Positions 16,301 through 25,466 are shown, counted from the stretch's first letter. The stretch: DNA of 49,561 nt from Priestia aryabhattai B8W22 (GCF_000956595.1 NZ_JYOO01000035.1:1-49561); one strand, 5' to 3'. A program made the numbers and translations. Notes: a model not told the origin generated them from the letters alone.

Positions 16301-16486
16301 ATGGAGATTTGGGGTGTAGTACCTATCTTAGTGTTTGGACTTCTTTATATAGGAGCTATTGCTGGCATTATAGCTGTCGTGGTTATAGTGTTAAAGCGAA
16401 TGAAAGAGAGAAATCAATATTTACGTGACATACGGGACGAACTGAGAAATCAAAACAAAGCAACTATATCAGAAAATAAAGAATAG
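16301..16486 (+). CDS. Single-helix small membrane protein
   Basis: The 61-residue protein has one long N-terminal membrane segment (residues about 4-32) followed by a charged helical tail (KRMKERNQYLRDIRDELRNQ), the layout of many short Bacillus membrane proteins. AGGAGG precedes the ATG. It lies 12 bases before a frameshifted membrane gene and probably shared its transcript. Confidence 0.7.
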   Translation: MEIWGVVPILVFGLLYIGAIAGIIAVVVIVLKRMKERNQYLRDIRDELRNQNKATISENKE

Positions 16487-16498
16487 AAGGGGTACTAG

Positions 16499-16776
16499 AT
16501 GAAGAGAAGTGTACTTCCTATCTTTTTTATCGTGAATCTTTTTTTATTTACTGTTTATTATTTAATCAAGGCTACATCTTTCAGCTAAAGAACCTTCCTT
16601 ACATATGGGCGATTTATTTACTTCTTGGCACCTTTTTAGCTTTTTATTATATGCTGCGATACAAACAAAAAAGATACGGACAGGTGCTGCTTTCAATCGG
16701 TATTTTAACTACAAGCATTAGTTCACTTGGCTGTTTAGGTTTCTTTTATTTCTTTTATCGTGCGATGGGTGGATAA
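16499..16776 (+). pseudogene. Small membrane protein gene split by a frameshift
   Basis: ATG with AAGGGG opens MKRSVLPIFFIVNLFLFTVY and stops early at 16586-16588. From about 16565 a different frame continues (GYIFQLKNLPYIWAIYLLLG then GFFYFFYRAMGG) to a stop at 16774-16776. Total length 278 is one base short of 93 codons, so a single lost T in the run near 16560 restores a 92-residue three-helix membrane protein. The cause is a real mutation or a homopolymer sequencing error. A terminator follows. Confidence 0.65.
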
Positions 16777-16785
16777 GAAAGAGCA

Positions 16786-16824
16786 CAAAAAGCAGAGACT
16801 TCAGTGAAAGTCTCTGCTTTTTAT
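16786..16824 (+). terminator. Terminator after the split membrane gene
   Basis: AAAAGCAGAGACTT pairs with AAGTCTCTGCTTTT around a short loop and is followed by T residues. Confidence 0.88.
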
Positions 16825-16876
16825 ATGGAGATCTATTGTATAATAGAACAAAAGAAATGGATGCAGGAGGGGAAAT

Positions 16877-17692
16877 ATGCGAATTGTTTCGCTTTGTCCA
16901 AGCAATACAGAATTAATAGCGTATTTAAAATGTGAACATTTGCTCGTAGCAATTGATGATTATTCCGATTGGCCGCAGTCTATTGGAGATCTGCCGCGTT
17001 TAGGTCCCGATTTATCTATTAATATGGATGCCGTGGAAGCAGCTAAGCCAGATTTAGTCCTAGCTTCACTAAGCGTTCCTGGAATGGAACGAAATATTGA
17101 AGAACTTAAAAAACGAAAGCTTCCTTATATCGTATATAATCCTAATTCATTAGAAGATATTCGTCAAAATCTACAGGACTTAGGCCAGCGATTAGACATC
17201 GAAACAAAAGCAGCTGAACTGTTAGAGCGTTATGATCAGTTTCTTTCTACATATAAAGGTACTGCACGTCAAATTGACGAAAAAGCCACTGTATACTGGG
17301 AATGGTGGCCAAAGCCTGTCTTTACTCCTGGCAAAGCAAACTGGCTGACTGAAATTAGTGAGTTAGCGGGAGGAGAAAATATATTTGCTGATCACAAAGA
17401 AGCAAATGTACAGAGTGATTGGGAAGAAGTGCTCAAACGAAATCCACATCATGTGTGTCTGGCTTGGGTAGGTGTACAGACAAACAAAGTGAATCCAACG
17501 ATTTTACACAAGAGACCGAACTGGTCTGACATGTCTGCCATAAAAGAACATCGTGTATACGTACTAGAAGAATGGCTGTATTGCCGTCCTTCACCTCGAT
17601 TGCTGTTAGGATTAAAAAAACTTGCGCCGCTTCTTCATCCAGATATGTTTCCTGCATTTGACGGTAAGGACCCCTTATTACCCTTATTATAA
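16877..17692 (+). CDS. Cobalamin-binding-type periplasmic-fold protein
   Basis: The 271-residue protein has the BtuF/FecB-like fold (PF01497 type): MRIVSLCPSNTELIAYLKC, LPRLGPDLSINMDAVEAAKP and a C-terminal lobe with WEEVLKRNPHHV and HRVYVLEEW. Unlike transporter-associated binding proteins it has no signal peptide or lipobox, so it should be cytoplasmic; such cytoplasmic homologues are widespread and of uncertain role. GGAGGGG precedes the ATG. fabZ follows after 18 bases, so the two are likely co-transcribed. Confidence 0.8.
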   Translation: MRIVSLCPSNTELIAYLKCEHLLVAIDDYSDWPQSIGDLPRLGPDLSINMDAVEAAKPDLVLASLSVPGMERNIEELKKRKLPYIVYNPNSLEDIRQNLQDLGQRLDIETKAAELLERYDQFLSTYKGTARQIDEKATVYWEWWPKPVFTPGKANWLTEISELAGGENIFADHKEANVQSDWEEVLKRNPHHVCLAWVGVQTNKVNPTILHKRPNWSDMSAIKEHRVYVLEEWLYCRPSPRLLLGLKKLAPLLHPDMFPAFDGKDPLLPLL

Positions 17693-17710
17693 GAAAAAGG
17701 AGCGATACAT

Positions 17711-18136
17711 ATGAAAGATATTGAACAAATAAAACATACCATTCAACACCGCTATCCTTTTTTACTTGTTGATCGCATCTTAGAACAAGAAGAAGGAAAG
17801 CTTGCGGTAGGAATCAAACAAGTAACAGCAAATGAACCTTTTTTTCAAGGTCACTTCCCGGACTATGCGGTAATGCCAGGAGTACTTATTGTCGAAGCTC
17901 TTGCTCAGCTCGGTGGATTTGCCATGGCTCCTAATGATCAACAAAAAGGAAGACTTGCTTTTTTAGCAGGGATAGACGAATGTCGTTTTAAGCGTCAAGT
18001 AAGGCCAGGAGATACACTGCGCTTAGAATTTGAGGTTCTCAAGCAGCGCGGAAAGATTGTAAGAGGAAAAGGAAAAGCATTTGTAGACAGCGAGTTAGCT
18101 TGTGAAGCGGTCATTACCTTTGCTCTTGATGTATAG
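17711..18136 (+). CDS. fabZ: 3-hydroxyacyl-ACP dehydratase FabZ
   Basis: The 141-residue length and motifs match Fab[14 protein letters not shown], the catalytic histidine at residue 48 in [14 protein letters not shown], and Glu62 in EALAQLGG. It dehydrates 3-hydroxyacyl-ACP in the fatty-acid elongation cycle, in the cytoplasm. AAAGGAG precedes the ATG. Its position beside a B12-binding-type gene, not in a cell-wall cluster, suggests it may be a second copy in this genome. Confidence 0.9.
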   Translation: MKDIEQIKHTIQHRYPFLLVDRILEQEEGKLAVGIKQVTANEPFFQGHFPDYAVMPGVLIVEALAQLGGFAMAPNDQQKGRLAFLAGIDECRFKRQVRPGDTLRLEFEVLKQRGKIVRGKGKAFVDSELACEAVITFALDV

Positions 18137-18220
18137 TACGAAAAAGCAGCTGATGTTAGTTAGAAGATGAAAACGATCAATGTAAAAAAAAGCAAATAAT
18201 TCAGGATAAAGCGTATCGAG

Positions 18221-18253
18221 AAAACCGCCTTATATCGTAAGGGCGGTTTTTTA
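18221..18253 (+). terminator. Terminator after fabZ
   Basis: AAAACCGCC pairs with GGGCGGTTTT and runs into Ts. Confidence 0.85.
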
Positions 18254-18325
18254 TGAATACCTTTTTACCTTTTGATAAAAGAAGAAAAGGGGTATAGAAG
18301 AAAAAAAGGGAGAGGGGAGAATGCA

Positions 18326-18601
18326 GTGAGAACATTAACGGAAGTTGTTGTATTACTCACACTTTTAGGTACGTATATAGGCATCTCACTACTTGTCTAC
18401 AAACGGAAAAGAACAAATCCGTTTTTCTACAGCATTTACTTTTATTTAGCTACCAGCGTCATTTTGATTTGCTTGGTTATCTTTTGGCTTCAGCTTCGTT
18501 TTGGACTCACTGATAAGCAAGTAGGAGGATTGCTTATCAGTGTGGTGGCATTCTTTTTACTTATTTATGGTTTGTTAAAAACAAGACAAAAAGACAGGTA
18601 G
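18326..18601 (+). CDS. Three-helix membrane protein, unknown
   Basis: Starting at GTG (18326, after GAGGGGAG) the protein has 91 residues and three membrane helices (LTEVVVLLTLLGTYIGISLL, then YFYLATSVILICLVIFWL, then LLISVVAFFLLIYGLL) with short basic loops. A longer frame from a TTG at 18272 lacks a ribosome site. No family was recognised. Confidence 0.65.
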   Translation: MRTLTEVVVLLTLLGTYIGISLLVYKRKRTNPFFYSIYFYLATSVILICLVIFWLQLRFGLTDKQVGGLLISVVAFFLLIYGLLKTRQKDR

Positions 18602-18700
18602 CCGATGCTATCTGTTTTTATTTATATTTTTATCAATTGTAGTGTCAATTCGATACATCTCTTCATATAATAAAGATAACAGCTTTCTTTTGCAGGTTAG

Positions 18701-18730
18701 TTGACATCGCAGCTTATAACTCGCTATTCT
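18701..18730 (+). promoter_or_regulatory. Sigma-A-type promoter for the NUDIX gene
   Basis: A perfect TTGACA (18701-18706) and TATTCT (18725-18730) are 18 bases apart, 35 bases before the NUDIX start codon. Confidence 0.55.
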
Positions 18731-18764
18731 TTTGATAATTCATTTTGTGAAAGGAAGTGGACGT

Positions 18765-19385
18765 ATGGATGCATCCCGCATTATAGCTAAGTTAGAAAAT
18801 CGGATGCCGACAATCCTCGGGATGGAGCAATTCTCCCGATTCGGCATTCTTGTTCCGCTTATTGAAAAACAAGGGGAACTACATGTTTTATTTGAAGTAA
18901 GAGCGCTCGATTTACGTAGACAGCCCGGAGAAATTTGTTTTCCAGGAGGGCGTGTTGAAAAGACGGATGCAGATGAAAAAGAAACAGCTATCCGCGAAAC
19001 CTCTGAAGAGTTAGGGATTACGCCCCAATCTATTCAGCAAGTACAAGCTTTAGATTATATTGTTTCTCAATTCGGAACAATCATTTATCCTTATGTAGGT
19101 TTCATTGATGAGTCGCTTGAACTTCGACCGAATCCTTCGGAAGTAGCAGAAGTATTTACCGTGCCTCTTTCTTTTTTTCAGCGTACCGAACCTGATATAC
19201 ACAATATTCATTTCAGAGTAGAACCCGAACATAATTTTCCTTATGACGCGATTATTGGTGGTGAAAATTATAATTGGCAAACAAGAGAGATGGAAGAACA
19301 TTTTTATTACTATGAAGATCGAGTCATATGGGGACTGACAGCAAAAGTGATTTATCATTTGGTACATGTATTAAATGACAAATAA
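18765..19385 (+). CDS. NUDIX hydrolase, CoA pyrophosphatase type
   Basis: The 206-residue protein carries the NUDIX box GGRVEKTDADEKETAIRE followed by TSEELGI, preceded by LRRQPGEICFPGG, the upstream signature of the CoA-cleaving subgroup (UPF0035, YeaB/NUDT7-8 type). It would hydrolyse CoA or its derivatives to phosphopantetheine and 3',5'-ADP in the cytoplasm. The ATG at 18765 (MDASRIIAKLENR) follows AAAGGAAG; the upstream extension is unlikely. The substrate is inferred from the subgroup motif. Confidence 0.88.
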   Translation: MDASRIIAKLENRMPTILGMEQFSRFGILVPLIEKQGELHVLFEVRALDLRRQPGEICFPGGRVEKTDADEKETAIRETSEELGITPQSIQQVQALDYIVSQFGTIIYPYVGFIDESLELRPNPSEVAEVFTVPLSFFQRTEPDIHNIHFRVEPEHNFPYDAIIGGENYNWQTREMEEHFYYYEDRVIWGLTAKVIYHLVHVLNDK

Positions 19386-19394
19386 ATGACAAAT

Positions 19395-19430
19395 AAAAAG
19401 CAGCGAATACGCATTCGCTGCTTTTTTTAT
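19395..19430. terminator. Bidirectional terminator, NUDIX gene and yhfK
   Basis: AAAAAGCAGCGAAT pairs with ATTCGCTGCTTTTT; A and T runs flank the stem, and both genes converge here. Confidence 0.88.
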
Positions 19431-19431
19431 A

Positions 19432-20076
19432 TTAAATAGATTGAATAGCTTCTGTGATAGGCGTATCACCTGAAACTAAATCAAAAGAACGTCCGAATGT
19501 ATGATCTTCGCTTAACGTTTCCACTACAACACGCGCTACATCTTCACGAGGAATTGATCCGCGCTCTTTGTTCTCCCCAGCATCTACACGTCCTGTTCCT
19601 GGTTCGTTTAACAATCCGCCTGGGCGAACAATTGTATATGTTAATCCGCTTGCTTCTAAGATTTTATCTGCATAATGTTTGGCTACGTAGTAAGGGATTA
19701 GTGATGTATTCCAGTTTTCACGGTGATGTGCTTGAAGGGCGCTTACCATTACAAATCGTTTAATGCCTAAATCTTCTGCAGCTTCCATCGCTTTTACTGC
19801 ACCATCTAAATCAATTAAAAGTGTCTTATCATGACCTGTGCTTCCGCCTGATCCTGCGCTAAAGATAACGGCGTCACAGCCTTTCATGACTTCCTTAATT
19901 TCATGCACAGTGCCTTCCAAGCTTGCAAAAGCTGTTTCGATCCCTCTTGCTTCAAGCTCTTTTGCTTGTTCTTCTTTACGAACCATCGCACGTACAGTGT
20001 GCACATCACTTTCATTCAAAATGTTTACAATATGTTGGCCTACTTGACCATTCGCACCAATTACAAGAACTTTCAT
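19432..20076 (-). CDS. yhfK: NAD(P)-binding SDR-type protein YhfK
   Basis: The 214-residue protein starts MKVLVIGANGQVGQHIV, the Rossmann glycine motif of atypical short-chain dehydrogenases (NmrA-like), and has SALQAHHRENWN and PYYVAKHYADKIL with the family YxxxK. Length and sequence are close to B. subtilis YhfK as I recall it, and lcfB (yhfL) is the divergent neighbour, as in B. subtilis. The function is not established. AAAGGAG lies 11 bases before the ATG; the upstream extension of the frame is not needed. Confidence 0.9.
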   Translation of the reverse strand: MKVLVIGANGQVGQHIVNILNESDVHTVRAMVRKEEQAKELEARGIETAFASLEGTVHEIKEVMKGCDAVIFSAGSGGSTGHDKTLLIDLDGAVKAMEAAEDLGIKRFVMVSALQAHHRENWNTSLIPYYVAKHYADKILEASGLTYTIVRPGGLLNEPGTGRVDAGENKERGSIPREDVARVVVETLSEDHTFGRSFDLVSGDTPITEAIQSI

Positions 20077-20487
20077 GTCTAAATTTGCTCCTTTCAAATC
20101 CAAATGCTTATATATTATTGTTTCATATTCACTGTTTTCATTCAATAAATGAGCTCAAAATCAGGTCAATAAGGGGAAATTAAGAAAATATATTAAAAAA
20201 ATGAAAAACAAGAAATAAAAACTAATTTACAAACAAAAAAAGGAAAAAAATAGTTCGTTAAACCCAGTGTCTGAACTATTTAAATTTTGTAAAATTTTCT
20301 CAAACCCTTGGTAATACAACACTTCTTAAAAACAGCATCTCTTTTAACATTTCCCGATACAACCTATGTAAACACATTTTGATAATTTTAAACTTTTACT
20401 TCGGAAAATTTTTTTGTTATTATGTTTTAGTCATTAAAATATTCATGAACGAAATATTTAGTCCGAGCGGACAAAGGAGAGGATAAA
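20077..20487. promoter_or_regulatory. lcfB: Divergent yhfK/lcfB control region
   Basis: For lcfB, TTTACT (20395-20400) and TATTAT (20418-20423) lie 17 bases apart. A perfect palindrome GTCCG-AG-CGGAC (20461-20472) sits in the leader just before AAAGGAGAGG. AT-rich sequence fills the rest. In B. subtilis lcfB belongs to the FadR regulon; no clear FadR box was found, and the palindrome may be another regulator's site. Confidence 0.45.
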
Positions 20488-21999
20488 ATGAACACATTAC
20501 AATACTTAGTCGCAGAACGTGCAGAGATTTCTCCTCAACATGAAGCACTAGTTGAACATAATGAACGTTATACATTTAATGAATTTCATGAAAAAGTAAA
20601 TCAATTGTCTCATTACTTCTTAGAGAAAGGCATTCAAAAAGGAGATCGTATTGGCATTTTAGCTCATACAAGCATTGCTTACCCAGTCGTTACAATGGGG
20701 ATTTTGCAAGTAGGAGCAGTCGTTGTTCCATTAAGTAAGAGTATGACACCTTATGAGCTTGATAGCATTATTACGAGCGGACAGTTAAAAGCGATTATCC
20801 ACCACAATGAATTTACGTCTGTATTAGAAAAAGCGGAACAAACGGATGGACTTAGCTTTACGTTAAAAATTGAGGATGCAAAAGAATTTACAACTCAATT
20901 CTCAGCGTACAATACAACTACACCAGAAGCCCTTCCTGAAGTACTTCCTGAAGATCTAGCATTAATGATGTTCACATCAGGTACAACAGGCAAATCAAAA
21001 GGATGTATGATTGCACACGGATCGGTAAGTGCCTTTTTAAACTCTGGCGGACAGGAAGAACGTGCAAATATTGATAAAAGCATGCGCTATTTATTTGTTC
21101 ATCCATTCTTCCACATGAGTTCGATGAGCATTTTATTTATGTGCATTAACACAGGAAACACAATGGTATGTTCTGAAGAAACAGATCCAGCTAAAGTAAT
21201 TGAGGTAATTGAAAAAGAAAACATTAAAATGCTGTTTGCACTACCACCGGCATTAAAATACATCGTAGAAGAGCTTGAAAAAGGAGATCACTATGATTTC
21301 CCTCTAAAACTTGCTGTGTCAGGGGGAACAAAAGTATCAGAGTCTTTAATTGAACAATATGATCGTAACGGCATGATTTTAGCTCAAGGGTACGGAAGTA
21401 CAGAAGCATGGATTATCAGTTCATGGCATCCTCAAATGGGATGGAAGAAAGTAAGCTCAGCTGGAAAACCTGCTCCGCATGTAGAAGTTAAGATTGTGGA
21501 CCCAGAGACACGTCAAGAAGTACCAACTGGAGAAAAAGGTGAAGTGCTTGTAAGAAGCCCTTATCTGTTTAAAGGCTACTGGCAAAATGAAGAAGCAACA
21601 AACGCTGTCTTGCAAGATGGCTGGTTAGCGATGGGGGATGCAGGTCGACTAGATGAAGACGGATTTCTTTATATCGAAGGACGCTATAAAGACGTTATTG
21701 TATATGGAGGAGACAATATCTACCCAGATCAAGTAGAAGAAGTTGTCTTAGCAGCAGATTGTGTGTTAGAAGCAACGGTTGTCGGCATGCCTGATGACGT
21801 GTACGGTGAAGTTCCATATGCATTTGTTGTTAAACAAGAAGCATCAACTTTAACGGAAGAAGATGTAGTGAACTTCTGTAAAGAACGATTAGCGCCATAT
21901 AAAGTGCCAACGGTTGTATTTGTTTCTTCACTTCCTAAAAACAGCGTAGGAAAAGTGTTGAAAAACGAAGTGAAAAAACAAGCGTTAGCACATGCGTAA
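20488..21999 (+). CDS. lcfB: Long-chain fatty acid-CoA ligase LcfB
   Basis: The 503-residue enzyme is an ANL-family acyl-CoA synthetase: the AMP-binding loop MFTSGTTGKSKGCMI, GYGSTEAWI, GDAGRLDEDGFLYIEGRYKD, and the C-terminal lysine in SVGKVLKNEV. It activates fatty acids as acyl-CoA using ATP. Position beside yhfK matches the B. subtilis order yhfK-yhfL(lcfB). Start follows AAAGGAGAGG. A terminator shared with the converging MarR gene ends it. Confidence 0.9.
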   Translation: MNTLQYLVAERAEISPQHEALVEHNERYTFNEFHEKVNQLSHYFLEKGIQKGDRIGILAHTSIAYPVVTMGILQVGAVVVPLSKSMTPYELDSIITSGQLKAIIHHNEFTSVLEKAEQTDGLSFTLKIEDAKEFTTQFSAYNTTTPEALPEVLPEDLALMMFTSGTTGKSKGCMIAHGSVSAFLNSGGQEERANIDKSMRYLFVHPFFHMSSMSILFMCINTGNTMVCSEETDPAKVIEVIEKENIKMLFALPPALKYIVEELEKGDHYDFPLKLAVSGGTKVSESLIEQYDRNGMILAQGYGSTEAWIISSWHPQMGWKKVSSAGKPAPHVEVKIVDPETRQEVPTGEKGEVLVRSPYLFKGYWQNEEATNAVLQDGWLAMGDAGRLDEDGFLYIEGRYKDVIVYGGDNIYPDQVEEVVLAADCVLEATVVGMPDDVYGEVPYAFVVKQEASTLTEEDVVNFCKERLAPYKVPTVVFVSSLPKNSVGKVLKNEVKKQALAHA

Positions 22000-22000
22000 T

Positions 22001-22030
22001 AAAAAAGCGGCTTATATAGCCGCTTTTTTA
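22001..22030. terminator. Bidirectional terminator, lcfB and MarR gene
   Basis: AAAAAAGCGGC pairs with GCCGCTTTTTT across a short loop between converging genes. Confidence 0.9.
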
Positions 22031-22492
22031 TGTTTCTTGCTGTAATTTTTGAGATATTTTTTTCATAATGTGAAAGTATTGATCTCTTTCTTCTTCTGAT
22101 AAGTGTGAAAGTAAATCTGACCAAAAATCGACACGAGTAGCTTGCAATATTTCGACAACTTTTTCGCCTTTTTCTGTCAACTCTACCCACACGCTTCGGC
22201 GGTTTTGCTTTTTATAAATACGATTCACAAGCTCATCATCTTCTAATTGATTTAATACAATGGTGATAGCACCGGGTGAGAGCCCAAGTACTTTTGTGAT
22301 ATCGCTAACAATACAGCTTTTTTTATCGTGAATAGTCTTTAAGATTGCCTCTTTTGTTGAAGTTAAATGGTAGGGAAGCAAATCATATTTCTCACCAATT
22401 ACGGTGTTTTTATATTTTAAAAGAGCTTCTTTTACATGATCTATACTTTCTAGCTGATGACTAATCTCTTCTTTGCTATAACGTTCAGTCAA
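22028..22492 (-). CDS. MarR family transcriptional regulator
   Basis: The 154-residue protein shows the MarR winged helix: TSTKEAILKTIHDKKSC, the recognition helix SPGAITIVLNQLEDDELV and the wing QNRRSVWVELTEKGEKV. The start is TTG at 22492, eight bases after GAGGAGG. A TATAAT on this strand (22531-22536) marks its promoter. Convergence with lcfB does not by itself prove that lcfB is the target. The ligand is unknown. Confidence 0.9.
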   Translation of the reverse strand: MTERYSKEEISHQLESIDHVKEALLKYKNTVIGEKYDLLPYHLTSTKEAILKTIHDKKSCIVSDITKVLGLSPGAITIVLNQLEDDELVNRIYKKQNRRSVWVELTEKGEKVVEILQATRVDFWSDLLSHLSEEERDQYFHIMKKISQKLQQET

Positions 22493-22879
22493 GCGTAAAT
22501 CCTCCTCATAAAACAAATTCCATTTTTACCATTATACCATGTATAATGCCCATAGAAAAATGAACAACACCGCGAAAATTGTCAGAAAAATTTAAAAATA
22601 ATTACCATAATTCGTTAAAAAATCCTTGTTTTCGTGCTATTATATATAAGAATAGTAATATTAGGAAACGTATACAACATATGTTTTCTGGAAAATGGGG
22701 TCTATGAACATCAATCCGCTTTATCTCATGTGTTGAACAAAGAAAAAAATATAAAAAAATGGTGATTATTCACTTTGACGTATCGTCTTTTAGACGGTGT
22801 TTGTATAAAATGAATGTATACATATTTTTATAGAAAAAACATATTGAGGTAAAGCCGAGATATGGGGGGATTCAATTAC
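22493..22879. other. Intergenic region upstream of the vanW-type gene
   Basis: There is no gene here. It contains the MarR-gene promoter on the left and a small palindrome CGTCT-TTT-AGACG at 22784-22796 just upstream of a TATAAA, a possible operator for the vanW-type gene. Confidence 0.35.
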
Positions 22880-23842
22880 ATGAAGAAAGTCTTAGGGGCG
22901 CTTTTGCTTGGCGCGACAATTGTTAGTGCGTTTATTGCGTACGGCATGTATACAAATCATTCTGCAAAGCAAACAGCTGCGATAGAACAAAAACAAGCGG
23001 CTAAAAAACCAGAAAAAAAGGCTGAGAAAAAGAAAAAGCCAGTCCTTAAAGTCGAAGAACTGACGTATCAGTTAAAAGATTCCCGTACAGGAGAAGTAAT
23101 GAAAGAATTCAAGCCAGTTCATTACAAGGATAAAGGTGTATATGATCAAGAAATTAAACAGTTAGCGTCTGAGCTGGCAAAAGGGATCGACACACCTATG
23201 CAAAACATAAAAATAGATGAAAATGGATCGTTGACTGGTGGGTCCAAGCAAATCATCTTAAAAGAAGCAGAACTTGTTAAAAATCTGCAGGACTTAAATA
23301 CGAAACAACTGGATGTAAAGGTTCCGATTTACGAAACCGCTCCAAATGTAACGGCAGCATCTGCTCAGGGAATCGCTGATGTATCGCTAGCTTCGTATTC
23401 TACACGTTTTCGTCCAAGTGATACAAGCAGAAACAGAAATGTTCAGCTATCAGCAGAAGCAATTAATAACGTTGTATTAGGACCAGGAGATTCATTTTCT
23501 TATAATCAAACAGTTGGGGAGCGCACAGCAGAAAGAGGCTATCAGCCTGCCCCTGAAATTATCAATAAACAGCTGGTGATGGGAATTGGCGGAGGTATTT
23601 GTCAAACATCTTCTACGTTATTTAATGCTATTGACGGCGCTGGTCTTCAAGTGACAGCTAGGTCTCACCATTCAAAACATGTAGGGTATGTACCTGCAGG
23701 AAGAGATGCAACCGTATCGTGGGGAGGACCTGATTTTAAGTTCACAAACAACAAAGATTATCCTGTCATCATTAAAGCATACGCAAATGTAAATACCGGT
23801 GTTTTAACGGTAGATGTTCGTACTTCACAGCGTTCCATCTAA
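22880..23842 (+). CDS. VanW family protein, membrane-anchored
   Basis: The 320-residue protein starts MKKVLGALLLGATIVSAFIA, a single N-terminal anchor, followed by a lysine/glutamate-rich linker (residues about 35-58). The C-terminal VanW domain is seen in YSTRFRPSDTSRNRNVQLSA, LGPGDSFSYNQTVGERT, GIGGGICQTSSTLFNA and WGGPDFKFTNNKDYP. The domain is common at the Gram-positive cell surface; its activity is unknown and it does not imply vancomycin resistance. The ATG at 22880 follows GGGGGGAT. Confidence 0.88.
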   Translation: MKKVLGALLLGATIVSAFIAYGMYTNHSAKQTAAIEQKQAAKKPEKKAEKKKKPVLKVEELTYQLKDSRTGEVMKEFKPVHYKDKGVYDQEIKQLASELAKGIDTPMQNIKIDENGSLTGGSKQIILKEAELVKNLQDLNTKQLDVKVPIYETAPNVTAASAQGIADVSLASYSTRFRPSDTSRNRNVQLSAEAINNVVLGPGDSFSYNQTVGERTAERGYQPAPEIINKQLVMGIGGGICQTSSTLFNAIDGAGLQVTARSHHSKHVGYVPAGRDATVSWGGPDFKFTNNKDYPVIIKAYANVNTGVLTVDVRTSQRSI

Positions 23843-23880
23843 TAAAAAAAGACGTATCCTAACAGATACGTCTTTTTTTC
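23843..23880. terminator. Bidirectional terminator, vanW gene and acyl-CoA ligase
   Basis: AAAAAAGACGTATC pairs with GATACGTCTTTTTT over a six-base loop between converging genes. Confidence 0.9.
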
Positions 23881-23885
23881 ATTCA

Positions 23886-25466
23886 TTATGCTTGTTGTTG
23901 CTCGCGTTCACGAAGTTCCACACGTCGAATTTTACCTGAATTAGTTTTTGGCAATTCATCAATAAATTCAATTACGCGAGGATACTTATAAGGTGCAGTT
24001 AGAGTTTTCACGTGATTTTGTAGCTCTTTAATAAACCCTGCATCTGTTGTTTTTAAATGATCAACAAGAACCACATACGCTTTTACTACATGGCCGCGAT
24101 CAGCATCTGGGCTAGCTACAACGGCACATTCTTTAACTGCTGGATGCTTAATTAATGCATCTTCAACTTCAAACGGCCCAATTGTATAGCCGGAACTGAT
24201 AATGATATCATCTCCGCGTCCTTGGAACCAGTAATAGTTCTCTTCATCTTTAGAAGCGCGGTCACCTGTTAAATAGTATTTTCCTTTATACGTTTTCTCA
24301 GTGCGCTCCATATCTTTGTAGTAGTGCTTGAAAAGAGAAGGGAGGTCTCTACGAACGGCAATGTCTCCAACTTCTCCAGGCTCACAAGGTTCGCCGTCTT
24401 CATTAATGATTTCTACAAATCCTTCAAGCATCGGTTTACCCATTGAACCAATCTTCGTTTTTACACCTTTTAAGGTACCAATCAAAAGGGTATTTTCCGT
24501 TTGACCGTATCCATCACGTACTTGGATATTAAAATATTTTTTAAACACATTAATCACTTCTTCGTTTAGCGGCTCTCCGGCAGATACAGCGCTATGAAGG
24601 TGAGACAGGTCAAAACGTTCAAGCTCATCAATTTTAGCCATAAAGCGATACTCTGTTGGCGTGCAGCACAATACATTTACTTTTTCATCTTGTAAAATTT
24701 CTAAAAACTTTTTAGGTTCAAAACGTCCGTTATAGATAATGCCCGTTGCACCTTGTCCAAGTACAGATAAAAACGGAGTCCAAATCCATTTCTGCCAACC
24801 AGGACCTGCTGTTGCCCAGACTGTATCGCCTTTTTTAATATTTAACCATTCAGCAGCAGCGATACGAAGGTGAGCATAAGCCCATCCATGAGTATGAACA
24901 ACACCTTTTGGCTGTCCTGTTGTACCAGATGTATAAGGAAGAAATGCCGTATCATCTTTCGTTGTTTTAGCTGCTTGGAACTGTTCTGATGCATTCTCAG
25001 TCAGTGATTCTAAACGAGTCCATGACGTCTCATCAGCGCCAAACGTAATTTTATGTTGTAGAGAAGTAGGGAAGTTTTCAATCTTATCGATCTCATTGCA
25101 GAAAGGATGGTAAGAAATAATCGCTTTTGCTTCAGCGTGATGTAAACGATATTGGATATCTTTTGCGCGTAATAGTTCTGAAGAAGGAATTACAATAATA
25201 CCTGCTTTTAAACATGCTAAGTAAATAGCATACGATTCAATAAGGCGAGGTGCAATAACCAACACGTGATCGCCTTTTGTTAAGCCTAGCTCCGTTAACC
25301 CGTTTGCTACTTTGTTTGCTTTTGCTAACAGCTGGTTATATGTAATTTCCTCACGCACACCGTCAGCGTCCTGCCACTTTAGCGCAAGCTGATCGGATGC
25401 ATGTTTTTCAATTTCCTCTGTTAAATTGTAATGTTCACTTGGAACTAAGTCTTTTAGTTGAATCAT
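23886..25466 (-). CDS. Acyl-CoA synthetase, medium/branched-chain type
   Basis: This 526-residue ANL enzyme has LPYTSGTTGQPKGVVHTHGW, the AWLN/GWQKWIW segment typical of the MACS subgroup, DGYGQTENTLLIG, YYLTGDRASKDEENYYWF and PKTNSGKIRRVELR with the catalytic lysine. It most resembles YtcI-type (MbcS) acyl-CoA synthetases that activate short, medium or branched acids; the exact substrate is inferred only. AAGGAG precedes the ATG. It is a second acyl-activating enzyme close to lcfB but transcribed oppositely. Confidence 0.87.
   Translation of the reverse strand: MIQLKDLVPSEHYNLTEEIEKHASDQLALKWQDADGVREEITYNQLLAKANKVANGLTELGLTKGDHVLVIAPRLIESYAIYLACLKAGIIVIPSSELLRAKDIQYRLHHAEAKAIISYHPFCNEIDKIENFPTSLQHKITFGADETSWTRLESLTENASEQFQAAKTTKDDTAFLPYTSGTTGQPKGVVHTHGWAYAHLRIAAAEWLNIKKGDTVWATAGPGWQKWIWTPFLSVLGQGATGIIYNGRFEPKKFLEILQDEKVNVLCCTPTEYRFMAKIDELERFDLSHLHSAVSAGEPLNEEVINVFKKYFNIQVRDGYGQTENTLLIGTLKGVKTKIGSMGKPMLEGFVEIINEDGEPCEPGEVGDIAVRRDLPSLFKHYYKDMERTEKTYKGKYYLTGDRASKDEENYYWFQGRGDDIIISSGYTIGPFEVEDALIKHPAVKECAVVASPDADRGHVVKAYVVLVDHLKTTDAGFIKELQNHVKTLTAPYKYPRVIEFIDELPKTNSGKIRRVELREREQQQA

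Noticed and set aside
16620-16640. TTGGCAC near 16627 as a second sigma-54 promoter
   Set aside because: The -12 element TTGC is missing at the required spacing, and the site lies inside a coding region.
16499-16776. Programmed ribosomal frameshift in the small membrane gene
   Set aside because: No slippery heptamer plus downstream structure is evident; a simple one-base loss explains the break.
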